From Pelomonas sp. CA6 (GTDB lineage Bacteria > Pseudomonadota > Gammaproteobacteria > Burkholderiales > Burkholderiaceae_C): a stretch of 64,000 bases of DNA. A program made the translations under genes and the position numbers. Below the pieces are notes generated by a model. That model made no database searches. It saw nothing but the letters and a program-made list of their open reading frames with translations, and had not been told where the DNA came from. The stretch is taken from the NCBI RefSeq assembly GCF_022549225.1, contig NZ_JAKZFD010000007.1:124001-188000 (forward strand). Direction: 5' to 3'. This document shows positions 16,440 through 25,274 of this stretch, one piece after another (the stretch's first letter is position 1; every line of letters begins with the position of its first letter).

Positions 16440-17755
16440 AGATCCTGATCAAGAACGGCCGGCTGATTGATCCGGCCAGCGGGCTGGACCGCCAGGGCGA
16501 CCTGGCGATCGCGGCCGGCCGCATCGTGGGCCTGGGCGAGGTGCGCGACTTCGGCGCCGATCGCGAGATCGACGCCCGCGGGCTGGTCGTCGCGCCGGGG
16601 CTGGTGGACCTGGCCGCGCGGCTGCGCGAGCCCGGCCATGAGCACGAGGGCATGCTGGAGAGCGAGCTGGCCGCGGCCGCCGCGGGCGGTGTGACCAGCC
16701 TGGTCTGCCCGCCGGACACCGATCCGGCGCTGGACGAGCCGGGCCTGGTGGAGATGCTCAAGTTCCGCGCCCGCAAGCTGAGCCGCTGCCGGCTCTTCCC
16801 GCTCGGGGCGCTGACGCGCGGCCTGGACGGCGAGGCGCTGACCGAGATGGCCGAGCTGACCGAGGCCGGCTGCGTGGGCTTCTCGCAGGCCCAGGTGCCG
16901 GTGAAAAACACCCAGGTCCTGCTGCGTTCGATGCAGTACGCGGCCAGCTTCGGCTATGCGCTGTGGCTGCATGCGCGTGACCCCTGGCTGTCGGGCGGCG
17001 TGGCCGCCAGCGGCGCGGTGGCGACGCGGCTGGGGCTGTCCGGCGAGCCGGTGGCCGCCGAGACCGTGGCGCTGCACACCATCTTCGAGCTGGTGCGCGC
17101 CACCGGCGCGCGCGTCCACCTGTGCCGCATCAGCAGCGCCGCCGGCGTCGAGCTGGTGCGCCAGGCCAAGCGCGAGGGCCTGCCGGTCACCGCGGACGTG
17201 TCCATCAACTCCTTGCACCTCAGCGACGTGGACATCGGTTACTTCAACCCGGCGATGCGCCTCGCGCCGCCGCTGCGCCAGCAGCGCGACCGCGACGCGC
17301 TGCGCCAGGGCCTGGCCGACGGCACGCTGGACGCGCTGGTCAGCGACCACATGCCGGTGGGCACCGACGAGAAGGCCTTGCCCTTCGCCGAGGCCACGCC
17401 CGGTGCCACCGGCCTGGAGCTGCTGCTCAGCCTGGCGTTGCGCTGGGGCGAGGACCAGGGGCTGGCGCTCGCGCAGAGCCTGTCCACCATCACCGACCGG
17501 CCCGTGAAGGTGTTGGGCGGCGCGCTGGGCTCGCTGTCGGCCAGCGCCGGACGCCTGGTCGAGGGCGGGGTGGCGGATGTCTGCGTGTTCGACGCGCAGG
17601 CGCGCTGGGCGGTGACGCCGGACCAGTTGCTCAGCCAGGGCAAGCACACGCCCTTCGCGTTCGAGATCACCGGCTTCGAGCTGCCGGGCCGCGTGCGCTG
17701 CACCGTGGTGGCGGGGCAGGTGGCCTACGAGGCCCAGCAGGCCCGGGCCGCCTGA
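16436..17755 (+). CDS. pyrC': PyrC' inactive dihydroorotase homologue, ATCase subunit
   Basis: 439 residues with the amidohydrolase/dihydroorotase fold but without the metal site. The usual D-x-H-x-H-L-R is D58-L-A60-A-R62-L-R here, so both ligand histidines are lost. The usual HVS histidine is replaced in LCRISSAAG, and DHAPH appears as DHMPV. The rest of the fold, including the pG..GLE..L segment, is kept. In Pseudomonas such a pseudo-enzyme (PyrC') is structural, needed for ATCase assembly; the 4-bp overlap with pyrB supports the same role. An active pyrC should exist elsewhere in the genome. Confidence 0.92.
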   Translation: MKILIKNGRLIDPASGLDRQGDLAIAAGRIVGLGEVRDFGADREIDARGLVVAPGLVDLAARLREPGHEHEGMLESELAAAAAGGVTSLVCPPDTDPALDEPGLVEMLKFRARKLSRCRLFPLGALTRGLDGEALTEMAELTEAGCVGFSQAQVPVKNTQVLLRSMQYAASFGYALWLHARDPWLSGGVAASGAVATRLGLSGEPVAAETVALHTIFELVRATGARVHLCRISSAAGVELVRQAKREGLPVTADVSINSLHLSDVDIGYFNPAMRLAPPLRQQRDRDALRQGLADGTLDALVSDHMPVGTDEKALPFAEATPGATGLELLLSLALRWGEDQGLALAQSLSTITDRPVKVLGGALGSLSASAGRLVEGGVADVCVFDAQARWAVTPDQLLSQGKHTPFAFEITGFELPGRVRCTVVAGQVAYEAQQARAA

Positions 17756-17766
17756 GCGATCCGGCC

Positions 17767-18507
17767 ATGCGCACGCTGATCGCGCTGTGGCGCCTGGGAC
17801 GCCTGCTGCTGCATGTGCTGCACGGGCTGCTGATCGTCTGGCTGCGCTGGCCCGCGCTGAACGCGGCGGGCCGCCAGGCCCGCGTGCGCTGGTGGTCGGG
17901 CCAGCTGCTTCGTGTGCTGGGCGTGCGGCTGGAGGTCGTGGGCCAGGGCCGGCCCGGCGCCAAGCTGCTGGTGGCCAACCACGTGTCGTGGCTTGACATC
18001 GCGGCGATGCACGCGGTGCTGCCGGAGGCGCGCTTCGTCTCCAAGGCCTCGGTCAAGGACTGGCCCCTGGTCGGCACCCTGGTCAGCGCGGTGGGCACGC
18101 TCTACATCGAGCGCGCCAGCAAGCGTGACGCGCTGCGCGTGGTGCACCAGATGGCCGCGGCGCTGACCGAGGGTGACACCGTGGCCGTCTTCCCGGAGGG
18201 CACGACCGGGCCGGGCTGGCCGCTGCTGCCCATGCACGGCAATCTGCTGCAGGCGGCGATCAGCACCGAGGTGCCGCTGCAGCCGGTGGTGCTGCGTTGG
18301 CACCAACCCGGCCGCGACTACAGCGAGGCGGCCCAGTTCATCGGCCAGATGACGCTGCTGGAAAGCATGTGGCGCATTCTCAGCGCGCGCGAGCTGGCGG
18401 TGCGCGTGCAGGTGCTCGCTGCGCAGGGCACGGCCCATGCCGACCGCCGCGCGCTGGTCGAGCATGTGGCGGAACTGATCGCGGCCGAGCTGCCGCAGCA
18501 AGGATGA
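17767..18507 (+). CDS. lysophospholipid acyltransferase (PlsC family)
   Basis: 246-residue 1-acyl-glycerol-3-phosphate acyltransferase-like membrane protein. An N-terminal hydrophobic segment is followed by the catalytic HX4D motif in NHVSWLD and the substrate motif FPEGTT. It starts 11 bp after pyrC' on the same strand and its stop overlaps the next gene's ATG (ATGA). Substrate specificity (lysophosphatidic acid or ornithine-lipid type) cannot be told from the motifs. Confidence 0.88.
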   Translation: MRTLIALWRLGRLLLHVLHGLLIVWLRWPALNAAGRQARVRWWSGQLLRVLGVRLEVVGQGRPGAKLLVANHVSWLDIAAMHAVLPEARFVSKASVKDWPLVGTLVSAVGTLYIERASKRDALRVVHQMAAALTEGDTVAVFPEGTTGPGWPLLPMHGNLLQAAISTEVPLQPVVLRWHQPGRDYSEAAQFIGQMTLLESMWRILSARELAVRVQVLAAQGTAHADRRALVEHVAELIAAELPQQG

Positions 18508-19397
18508 CGGCAATGCAGGTGCTGGCCTTTGATGATGAGCAGCCGTTGGCGCAGGCGCTGGCCGACGCGCTGGGGCTGCCGCTGGCGCTGATCCGCCGCC
18601 ACCGTTTCCCCGACGGCGAAACCCGCCTGGTGCTGCCCAAGCCCCTGCCGCCGCGCGTGCTGCTGCTGCGCGGCCTGCAGCACCAGCCCAACGACCGCCT
18701 GGTCGAGCTGCTGATCGCCGCGCCCGCCGCCCGCGCCTGGGGTGCGCGCGAGCTGCTGCTGGTCAGCCCCTACCTGGCTTATATGCGCCAGGACATGGAA
18801 TTCACGCCCGGCGAGGCGGTGAGCCAGCGCCACATCGCCGCGCTGCTGGCCACGCAGTTCGACCGCGTTCTGACCATCGACCCGCATCTGCACCGCATCG
18901 CCAGTCTGGACGAGGTGATGCCGGCCGGCCAGGGCGTGGCGCTGTCCGCCGCGGCGCTGCTGGGCGAGTGGATCGCGCAGCGCGTGCCGGGCGCGGTGCT
19001 GATCGGGCCGGACGAGGAGTCCGGCCAGTGGGTGGCCGAGGCCGCGCGCGCCGGCGGGCTGGACCATGGTGTGGGCCGCAAGGTCCGCCATGGCGACCGC
19101 GAGGTGCGCCTGAGCTTTCCCGAGGTGGCGGTGGACGGCCGCGCCGTCGTGCTGCTGGACGACATGGCGTCCACCGGCCGCACGCTGATCGGTTCGGCCG
19201 TCGAGGCCCTGGCGCGCGGCGCCCGCAGCGTGGATGTCGCGGTGACCCATGCCTTGTTCAATGGCGACGCGCTGCCGGCGCTGCGCGCCGCCGGCGTGCG
19301 CCATGTCTGGAGCAGCAACGCCGTGCCGCACGAGAGCAACGCGGTCTGCGTGGCGCCGCTGCTGGCGCGCGCGCTGGCCGACTGGGCCGGCGCCTAG
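18504..19397 (+). CDS. ribose-phosphate pyrophosphokinase-like protein
   Basis: 297 residues with the tandem phosphoribosyltransferase fold of PRPP synthetase. Seen: the RRHRFPDGE flag region, RQDMEFTPGEAVSQRH, the IDPHLHR metal-binding stretch and the PRPP loop VVLLDDMASTGRTL. It is shorter than the ~315-residue E. coli Prs, and the F.PGE.VS sequence resembles archaeal-type enzymes. It is probably a second, non-housekeeping PRPP synthase. The ATG overlaps the acyltransferase stop; another in-frame ATG lies at 18513. Confidence 0.82.
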   Translation: MTAMQVLAFDDEQPLAQALADALGLPLALIRRHRFPDGETRLVLPKPLPPRVLLLRGLQHQPNDRLVELLIAAPAARAWGARELLLVSPYLAYMRQDMEFTPGEAVSQRHIAALLATQFDRVLTIDPHLHRIASLDEVMPAGQGVALSAAALLGEWIAQRVPGAVLIGPDEESGQWVAEAARAGGLDHGVGRKVRHGDREVRLSFPEVAVDGRAVVLLDDMASTGRTLIGSAVEALARGARSVDVAVTHALFNGDALPALRAAGVRHVWSSNAVPHESNAVCVAPLLARALADWAGA

Positions 19398-19428
19398 GTG
19401 TTCGCGCGTCGCGGCGGTGCTGGCCGCT

Positions 19429-19896
19429 TCACAGCCAGCGCCGCACCCGCCGCCGGTAGTCGGCGTAGGCCGGACCGAACTTGGCCTGCAGCACTCGTTC
19501 TTCCGGCACGATCTGCACGCGGTTCATGGTGGTGACGAAGAGCGGCAGCAGCAGCGCCGCGACCGGATGCCCGAGGAAGATGGCCCAACCGGCCAACACC
19601 AGCAGAAAGCCGACGTACATCGGGTTGCGGCTCCAGCGGTAGACGCCCGTCGTCACGACGGACGACGAGGACCCCGGCGTCATCGGGTTGACCGTGGTGT
19701 GGGCGCGGCGGAAGGCCATGACGCCGGCCAGCGCGAAGCCGGCGCCGGCCAGGGCCGGCAAGGCCGCCACCGCGGCCAGGGCCCAGCCGGGCCGGGCCAT
19801 GGCGACGCCCGGCAACAGCCAGGCCAGCAAGGCCATCGCGAAGGCAAACAGCAGGACCAGGGCGAGCGGCGGGATGCGGAGTTCCAGCGAGTTCAT
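19429..19896 (-). CDS. isoprenylcysteine methyltransferase-like membrane protein
   Basis: 155-residue integral membrane protein with about four hydrophobic segments. The C-terminal half has the ICMT/PEMT-type signature: GVYRWSRNPMYVG, a conserved PEER and FGPAYADYRRRVRRW. Members are SAM-dependent methyltransferases, but bacterial substrates are mostly unknown. Start set at the methionine of MNSLELRIPP; an upstream in-frame ATG at 19932 would add a poor 12-residue leader. It is convergent with the PRPP-synthase-like gene. Confidence 0.8.
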   Translation of the reverse strand: MNSLELRIPPLALVLLFAFAMALLAWLLPGVAMARPGWALAAVAALPALAGAGFALAGVMAFRRAHTTVNPMTPGSSSSVVTTGVYRWSRNPMYVGFLLVLAGWAIFLGHPVAALLLPLFVTTMNRVQIVPEERVLQAKFGPAYADYRRRVRRWL

Positions 19897-20047
19897 GGGC
19901 GGACGAGTCGATGCGTCGGACGATGTTGCCATGGAAGCCGGCCTGTGCCGTCGCGCGGGGGCGCAGGGCGCAAGACCCGTCGGACGTGGCCGGCCAATTC
20001 GTCAGACACTGTGCGGGTGCCGCCATGGCCATTTTCCTGAGTCCACC

Positions 20048-20323
20048 ATGCCCATCGAACTGCCCAAGGATGTCCGCGCCCAGGCGATCGCGTCGATCGA
20101 GCGCTATTTCCGCGAGAACATGGACGAGCCCATTGGCAACGTCGCGGCCGGCGCGCTGCTGGGTTTCTTCCTGGAGGAGATCGGCCCGGCGGTCTACAAC
20201 CGCGCGGTGGCTGAAGTGCAGGAGCGGCTGCAGCAGCGCGTGGCCGAGCTGGACCTGGAGGTCCATGAGGACGAGTTCCAGTATTGGCGCAAGTTCGAGC
20301 GCCACGCCAAGGGGCGACGCTAG
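20048..20323 (+). CDS. DUF2164 family protein
   Basis: 91-residue hypothetical, cytoplasmic and charged, with the pattern IELPKDVRAQAIASIERYF and a middle GALLGFFLEEIGPAVYN that fits DUF2164. Function is unknown. It is divergent from the methyltransferase-like gene (151-bp gap, in which no clear promoter was seen) and its TAG stop overlaps the stop of hyi on the other strand in a CTAG. Confidence 0.8.
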   Translation: MPIELPKDVRAQAIASIERYFRENMDEPIGNVAAGALLGFFLEEIGPAVYNRAVAEVQERLQQRVAELDLEVHEDEFQYWRKFERHAKGRR

Positions 20324-21102
20324 GCCACGCCCGGCCGCAGCCAGCGCCGCGCCCAGGCCAGCCCCGCCGAGGTGTCACCGCGCGGCCGGTACTCGCAGCC
20401 GACGACGCCGCTCCAGCCGCGTGCGTCCAGATGCTCCAGCAGGTGCTCGACGCGCAGCTCGCCTTCGTCGGGTTCGCGGCGCGAGGGCGCGGCGGCCACC
20501 TGCACATGGCCCAGTACACCCAGGTCCAGCGCGCGGTCCAGCCGCCGCGTGACGTCGCCCTCGGCGACCTGGCAGTGGTAGGCGTCGAACTGCAGTTTCA
20601 GATTGGGGGCGCCGATTTCGGCGATCAGGTCCAGGGCCTGTTGCTGGCGGTGCAGCGCATAGCCGGGGAAGTCGCCCCGGTTGATGGGCTCGATGCACAG
20701 GGTCAGGTCTTGCGCGGCGGCGCAGGCCCAGCGCAGGTTGGCGCGCAGCGTGGTCAGGGCCTGGCCTTGCAGTTCCGCGATGCCCGAGAGCAGGTGCACC
20801 CGCGGACACTGCAGCGCGTCGGCATAGCGCCGCGCCGTGTCCAGCGCGGCGCGGAATTCGACTTCGCGGCCGGGCAGCGCGGCCAGGCCGCGCTCGCCGC
20901 TGCTCCAGTCGCCGGCCGGCGCATTGATCAGCGCCATGCGCAGCCTGGCGCCATGCAGCGCGCGGGCCGCGTCGGCGGCGGTCAGCTCATAGGGGAACTG
21001 GCATTCCACCCAGTCGAAGCCGTCGCGGGCGGCCGCTTCGAAGCGGGCCGCGAACGGCAGCGGGGTGTACAGCAGGCTCAGATTGGCGGCCAGGCGGGGC
21101 AT
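20320..21102 (-). CDS. hyi: hydroxypyruvate isomerase
   Basis: 260-residue TIM-barrel sugar isomerase that interconverts hydroxypyruvate and tartronate semialdehyde in glyoxylate metabolism. Metal and substrate residues are in CIEPINRGDFPGY, the QFDAYH motif and GCEYRPRG near the C terminus. It begins 34 bp after the gpmA stop on the same strand, so the two are likely co-transcribed. No gcl or glxR is adjacent, so the glyoxylate link is by family only; it could act as a related otnI-type isomerase. Confidence 0.85.
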   Translation of the reverse strand: MPRLAANLSLLYTPLPFAARFEAAARDGFDWVECQFPYELTAADAARALHGARLRMALINAPAGDWSSGERGLAALPGREVEFRAALDTARRYADALQCPRVHLLSGIAELQGQALTTLRANLRWACAAAQDLTLCIEPINRGDFPGYALHRQQQALDLIAEIGAPNLKLQFDAYHCQVAEGDVTRRLDRALDLGVLGHVQVAAAPSRREPDEGELRVEHLLEHLDARGWSGVVGCEYRPRGDTSAGLAWARRWLRPGVA

Positions 21103-21136
21103 GGCGTTGTGGCGATGGTCCGGCCTGGCGCCGGGG

Positions 21137-21880
21137 TCAGGCCTTGCCCTGGCTGGCCACGGCAGCCGCGGCCTTGGCGGCGGCCTCGGGGTCGCCCAGG
21201 TAGTAGCTCTTGATCGGCTTGAGTTCGGCATCCAGCTCGTAGACCAGCGGGATGCCGTTGGGGATGTTGACACCCACGATGGCGTCGTCGGCAATGTGGT
21301 CCAGGTACTTGACCAGGGCGCGGATGCTGTTGCCATGCGCCGCGATCAGCACGCGCTTGCCGGAGCGTATGGTCGGCGCGATCTGCTCGTTCCAGAAGGG
21401 CAGCACGCGCGCGACCGTGTCCTTCAGGCATTCGGTCAGCGGCACCTGCTCGGGCTGCAGCTGGGCATAGCGGATGTCGCTGCGCTCGCTGCGCGGATCG
21501 CTGGGCTCCAGCGCGGGCGGCGGGGTGTCGTAGCTGCGGCGCCAGACCAGCACCTGCTCGTCGCCGTACTGCTTGGCCATGTCGGCCTTGTTCAGCCCTT
21601 GCAGCGCGCCGTAGTGGCGCTCGTTGAGGCGCCAGCTGTTGTGCACCGGCAGCCACTGGCGGTCCATCTGGTCCAGGCAGTGCCACAGCGTCCAGATCGC
21701 GCGCTTGAGCACCGAGGTGTAGGCCAGGTCGAAATCCAGGCCCGCTTCCTTCAGCAGGCGTCCGGCGGTCTTGGCTTGTTCGACGCCCGTGGGGGTCAGG
21801 TCGACATCGGTCCAGCCGGTGAAACGGTTCTCCAGATTCCAGGTCGATTCGCCGTGGCGAATGAGCACGAGCTTGTACAT
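21137..21880 (-). CDS. gpmA: 2,3-bisphosphoglycerate-dependent phosphoglycerate mutase
   Basis: 247-residue glycolytic enzyme converting 3- and 2-phosphoglycerate. The phosphohistidine loop [10 protein letters not shown] has catalytic H9, the [12 protein letters not shown] segment carries the catalytic glutamate, and the second histidine lies in [15 protein letters not shown]. The length is typical. An Ala/Lys-rich C-terminal tail follows GDPEA. It is divergent from the rhodanese gene across an AT-rich 106-bp gap. Confidence 0.96.
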   Translation of the reverse strand: MYKLVLIRHGESTWNLENRFTGWTDVDLTPTGVEQAKTAGRLLKEAGLDFDLAYTSVLKRAIWTLWHCLDQMDRQWLPVHNSWRLNERHYGALQGLNKADMAKQYGDEQVLVWRRSYDTPPPALEPSDPRSERSDIRYAQLQPEQVPLTECLKDTVARVLPFWNEQIAPTIRSGKRVLIAAHGNSIRALVKYLDHIADDAIVGVNIPNGIPLVYELDAELKPIKSYYLGDPEAAAKAAAAVASQGKA

Positions 21881-21950
21881 GGGTGAGGTGAGGAAGAGAG
21901 GGGAAAATGAGGGCGTTCCAGCAACGGGACGCGGAGGTCGGCGCCAATTT

Positions 21951-21956
21951 TATAAT
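21951..21956 (+). promoter_or_regulatory. -10 box upstream of the rhodanese gene
   Basis: Perfect TATAAT in an otherwise GC-rich divergent gap, 30 bases before the TTG start codon. No good -35 match was found at the usual distance. The complementary strand of the same AT-rich patch reads TATAAA and could serve gpmA. Confidence 0.5.
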
Positions 21957-21986
21957 CGCCCACCTTTTTGAACCGGGCGGACTGCT

Positions 21987-22409
21987 TTGAAGTTTCTGAT
22001 CGACAACTGGTATCTGGTGCTCGCGGCCCTGGTGTCCGGCGGCATGCTGCTGTGGGGATCCGCCGGCCGAGGCCGCAGCGGCGGCGTGGGCTCGGCCGAA
22101 GCCGTGCGCCTGATCAACCGCGAGAAGGGGGTCGTGATCGACGTCTGCGAGCCCAATGAATTTGCCGAGGGCCATGTGGTCGGCGCGCGCAATCTGCCGC
22201 TGGCCGCGCTCTCCACCTCAAGCGAGGGGCACAAGCAACTGCCGTCCAACAAGGCCCTGCCGCTGGTGGTGGTGTGCCAGAGCGGTGCACGCGCCGCGCG
22301 CGCCGCTGGCATCCTTCAAAAAGCCGGCTACGAGAAGGCCGTCGTGCTGCAGGGCGGTCTGAAGGCCTGGCGCGAGGCCGGGCTGCCGGTGGAGAAGTCC
22401 AACGCCTGA
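21987..22409 (+). CDS. membrane-anchored rhodanese-like sulfurtransferase
   Basis: 140 residues: an N-terminal membrane segment (about 8-24), then a single rhodanese domain with the active-site loop CQSGARAA, whose cysteine would carry a persulfide. GLKAWREAGLPV at the end is typical. A TTG start is used because it gives the expected MKFLIDNW beginning; no in-frame ATG precedes it. It is followed by grxC and secB, the order found in many proteobacteria. Confidence 0.9.
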   Translation: MKFLIDNWYLVLAALVSGGMLLWGSAGRGRSGGVGSAEAVRLINREKGVVIDVCEPNEFAEGHVVGARNLPLAALSTSSEGHKQLPSNKALPLVVVCQSGARAARAAGILQKAGYEKAVVLQGGLKAWREAGLPVEKSNA

Positions 22410-22426
22410 TCAGGCCTGGACCCAAT

Positions 22427-22457
22427 CGACCGCCTGCCGGTCGCGAGTTTTGTTTTT
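22427..22457 (+). terminator. candidate intrinsic terminator after the rhodanese gene
   Basis: A six-base stem CGACCG/CGGTCG (22427-22432 with 22438-22443, five-base loop) is followed by the T-rich stretch GAGTTTTGTTTTT. It lies between the rhodanese stop and the grxC ribosome binding site, so it may only attenuate. Confidence 0.5.
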
Positions 22458-22469
22458 GGAGATGTGGCG

Positions 22470-22730
22470 ATGCGCGCCGTGAAGATGTACACCACCCAGG
22501 TCTGCCCCTACTGCGTGCGGGCCAAGAGCCTGCTGAAGCAACGCGGGGTCGAGCAGATCGAGGAGATCCGCGTCGACCTGGACCCGGAGCAGCGCGACGC
22601 GATGATCACGCTGACCGGCCGGCGCACCGTGCCCCAGATCTTCATCGGGGAGACCCATGTGGGCGGCTGCGACGACCTGATCGCGCTGGACCAGCGCGGT
22701 GGCCTGCAAACCCTGTTGAACGGGGCTTGA
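22470..22730 (+). CDS. grxC: glutaredoxin 3
   Basis: 86-residue dithiol glutaredoxin. The active site CPYC near the N terminus, the TVPQIF cis-proline loop and the GGCDDL motif are intact. Start chosen at the ATG at 22470 because GGAGA (22458-22462) lies seven bases upstream; an in-frame GTG at 22464 is too close to that site. It lies upstream of secB, as in E. coli (yibN-grxC-secB). Confidence 0.94.
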   Translation: MRAVKMYTTQVCPYCVRAKSLLKQRGVEQIEEIRVDLDPEQRDAMITLTGRRTVPQIFIGETHVGGCDDLIALDQRGGLQTLLNGA

Positions 22731-22777
22731 CGCAGGCCCGGGTGGCCACGGCCCCTTCGGTCATAATGCCCGCCGCG

Positions 22778-22806
22778 GCCCGCCGCTGGCGGGCTTTCTT
22801 CATTTT
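22778..22806 (+). terminator. intrinsic terminator/possible attenuator before secB
   Basis: A seven-base perfect stem GCCCGCC/GGCGGGC (22778-22784 with 22788-22794, three-base loop) followed by TTTCTTCATTTT. A second copy of GCCCGCCGC starts at 22768, so the right arm could pair with either. A CATAAT box at 22762-22767 lies upstream, so the hairpin may sit in a secB leader or may simply end grxC transcripts. Confidence 0.55.
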
Positions 22807-22818
22807 GGACAAGACACC

Positions 22819-23283
22819 ATGGCCGACGAGAGCAATACCCCCGTGTTCCAGATTCAGCGCATGTACCTGAAGGACCTGTCGCTGGAGCAGCCCAACTCGC
22901 CGCAGATCCTGCTGGACCAGAGCCAGCCCCAGGTGGACATCAATCTGGCACTGTCGGCCGAAAGCGTGGCGGAAGGCGTGTTCGAGGTCTGCGTGACCGG
23001 GACGGTGACGACCAAGATCGCCGACAAGACCCTGTTCCTGATCGAGGCCAAGCAGGCCGGCATCTTCGAGATCCGCAATCTGCCCAACGAGCAGCTGGAA
23101 GGCATCCTGGGCATCGTCTGCCCGCAGATGATCTACCCCTATCTGCGCGCCGTCGTGTCCGACGTCTGCACGCGCGCCGGCTTCCCGCCGGTGCTGCTGA
23201 CCGAGGTCAATTTCCAGGCCATGTTCGAAGCCCAGCAGGCTCAGCGCGAGGCCATGGGCGGCGACGCCGCCCAGCCCAACTGA
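22819..23283 (+). CDS. secB: protein-export chaperone SecB
   Basis: 154-residue cytoplasmic tetrameric chaperone that delivers unfolded precursors to SecA. Family motifs are recognisable: [15 protein letters not shown], the IFEI..L central region and [15 protein letters not shown]. The C-terminal tail is short and lacks a zinc-binding cluster, as in SecB generally. It lies 12 bp upstream of gpsA, the conserved secB-gpsA pair. Confidence 0.96.
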   Translation: MADESNTPVFQIQRMYLKDLSLEQPNSPQILLDQSQPQVDINLALSAESVAEGVFEVCVTGTVTTKIADKTLFLIEAKQAGIFEIRNLPNEQLEGILGIVCPQMIYPYLRAVVSDVCTRAGFPPVLLTEVNFQAMFEAQQAQREAMGGDAAQPN

Positions 23284-23295
23284 GCCTGAACTGAC

Positions 23296-24306
23296 GTGAA
23301 AGTCAGCGTGCTGGGTGCGGGCGCCTGGGGCACGGCCCTGGCCGTGGCCGCGAGCGCCCGCCACGAGACGCTGCTGTGGGCGCGCGATGCCGACCAGGCC
23401 GCGCGCATGCAGGCCTCGCGGCGCAACGAGCGCTACCTGCCCGAGGCGGCGCTGCCCGACACGCTGCACGTGAGCAGCGACCTGGACCAGGCGCTGGCCC
23501 ATGGGCGCGAGGGCCTGATCGTGATCGGCACGCCGATGGCGGCGCTGCGCGAGATGCTCGGCCGGCTGCCCGCGGGATCGCGCGCGCTGTGGCTGTGCAA
23601 GGGCTTCGAGGCGGGCACCGGGCGGCTGGGCCACGAGATCGCCCGCGAGCTGGTGCCGCATCTGGCGACCGGTGTGCTCTCCGGGCCCAGTTTTGCGCAG
23701 GAGGTCGCGGCTGGGCAGCCGACCGCGCTGGTGTCGGCGTCGGGCGATCCGGCGCTGGCCCAGCTCGGGGTGCAAGCTTTTCACAGCGAGCGGCTGCGTG
23801 TGTACAGCTCCGGCGATCCGGTGGGCGTGGAGGTGGGCGGCGCGGTCAAGAACGTGATGGCAATCGCCGTGGGCATTGGCGATGGCCTGCGCCTGGCGGC
23901 CGAGTCGCGCGGGCAGGCCGGCCCCGGGCTCAACGCACGTGCCGCGCTGATCACCCGCGGCCTGGCCGAAATGCAGCGCCTCGCGCTGGCGCTGGGCGGC
24001 AAGACCGAGACTCTGCTGGGTTTGGCCGGTCTGGGTGATCTGGTGCTGACGGCCACGGGCGATCTGTCGCGCAACCGGCGCGTCGGGCTGATGCTGGCCG
24101 AAGGCCTGGACCTGCCGCAGATCCTGCAGCGCCTGGGCCATGTGGCCGAGGGCGTGTACAGCGCCGCGACGGTGCTGCAGCGCGCGCGCGGCTTGGGCGT
24201 GGACATGCCCATCACCGCCGCGGTGGTGGAGGTGCTGGAAGGGCGGCTGAGCCCGCTGGCCGCGATGGATGCGCTGATGGGCCGCCAGGCCCGCGCCGAA
24301 TGGTGA
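23296..24306 (+). CDS. gpsA: glycerol-3-phosphate dehydrogenase [NAD(P)+]
   Basis: 336-residue enzyme reducing dihydroxyacetone phosphate to sn-glycerol 3-phosphate for phospholipid synthesis. The dinucleotide-binding motif [10 protein letters not shown] is at residues 7-16, the [10 protein letters not shown] segment is present, and catalytic K185 lies in [11 protein letters not shown]. Start is GTG at 23296, the only codon that gives the canonical [12 protein letters not shown] beginning. Confidence 0.96.
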   Translation: MKVSVLGAGAWGTALAVAASARHETLLWARDADQAARMQASRRNERYLPEAALPDTLHVSSDLDQALAHGREGLIVIGTPMAALREMLGRLPAGSRALWLCKGFEAGTGRLGHEIARELVPHLATGVLSGPSFAQEVAAGQPTALVSASGDPALAQLGVQAFHSERLRVYSSGDPVGVEVGGAVKNVMAIAVGIGDGLRLAAESRGQAGPGLNARAALITRGLAEMQRLALALGGKTETLLGLAGLGDLVLTATGDLSRNRRVGLMLAEGLDLPQILQRLGHVAEGVYSAATVLQRARGLGVDMPITAAVVEVLEGRLSPLAAMDALMGRQARAEW

Positions 24307-24310
24307 ATCC

Positions 24311-25273
24311 GTGCTGAGCCGGCGCGCGTTGCTGGGCTCGGTGCTGCTGCCGGCCGCGCCGTTGGCGCGGGCGGGCGGAGTCTGGCCGGATCGGCCGGTC
24401 CGTCTGGTGGTGCCCTTTCCCGGCGGCAGTTCGCCCGATCTGGTGGCGCGGGCGCTGGCCGAGCCGCTGGTGCAGCGGCTGGGGCAGCCGGTGATCGTGG
24501 ACAACCGACCCGGCGCCGGCGGCAACATCGGCACCGGCGTGGTCGCCAAGGCCAGGCCCGACGGCTACACGCTGCTCTTCACCATCCAGGGGCCGCTGGT
24601 CACCGCGCCGCTGCTGAGCAAGTCCCTGCCCTATGACCCGCAGCGCGAGCTGGCGGCGGTGAGCCTCATCGCCAGTTCGCCCAATGTGTTGGTCGTGGAT
24701 CCGGCGCTGGGCGTGGGCAGCGTCGCCGATTTGGTGCGCGTCGCCCGGTCGCGGCCGCTGTTTTACGGCAGCGTGGGCAACGGCAGCGCCGCGCATCTGG
24801 CGATGGAGGACTTCCTCGCCCGCGCCGGGCTGCAGATGACCCATGTGCCCTATGCCGGCTTTGTGCAGGTGGCGCAGGCCATGCTGGGCAGCCAGGTGCA
24901 AGCCGGCTTCATGGTGCCGGCGGCCGCCATGCCCCAGGTGCGCGCGGGCCGGCTGCGCGCGCTGGCGCTGAGCAGCGCCGGCCGGCTCGCCGCGTGGCCC
25001 GAACTACCGACGATGGCGGAGGCCGGTTACCCGGGTTTCGAAGCCACCTCCTGGCAGGCCTTGCTGGTGCCGGCCGGCACGCCGCCGGCCATCGTGCAGC
25101 GCCTAGCGACCGAGGTGGTGGCCATCGTCAAGAGCGAGGGCTTCCGCCAGCGCCTGCTGCCGCTGTACTTCAGCGCCGCGGGCACCGTGCCGCAGGCGCT
25201 GGACACGCTGATGCGCGAGGAGCGCCAGCGCTGGGGGCAGCTGATACGCCGGCTGAAGATCCAGCCCGAGTGA
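24311..25273 (+). CDS. Bug-type tripartite tricarboxylate receptor (TctC-like)
   Basis: 320-residue periplasmic binding protein. The N-terminal signal ends near PLARAGG; mature family motifs are WPDRPVRLVVPFPGG, VDNRPGAGGNIG and the HVPYAG motif. Such proteins bind carboxylates for TctAB transporters; no tctA/tctB is nearby, so this is one of the orphan receptors common in Burkholderiales. GTG start four bases after the gpsA stop. Convergent with trmL with a single base between stops. Confidence 0.9.
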   Translation: MLSRRALLGSVLLPAAPLARAGGVWPDRPVRLVVPFPGGSSPDLVARALAEPLVQRLGQPVIVDNRPGAGGNIGTGVVAKARPDGYTLLFTIQGPLVTAPLLSKSLPYDPQRELAAVSLIASSPNVLVVDPALGVGSVADLVRVARSRPLFYGSVGNGSAAHLAMEDFLARAGLQMTHVPYAGFVQVAQAMLGSQVQAGFMVPAAAMPQVRAGRLRALALSSAGRLAAWPELPTMAEAGYPGFEATSWQALLVPAGTPPAIVQRLATEVVAIVKSEGFRQRLLPLYFSAAGTVPQALDTLMREERQRWGQLIRRLKIQPE

Positions 25274-25274
25274 G

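Noticed and set aside
16436-17755. Active dihydroorotase (pyrC)
   Set aside because: The metal-ligand histidines are missing, so it is called PyrC' instead.
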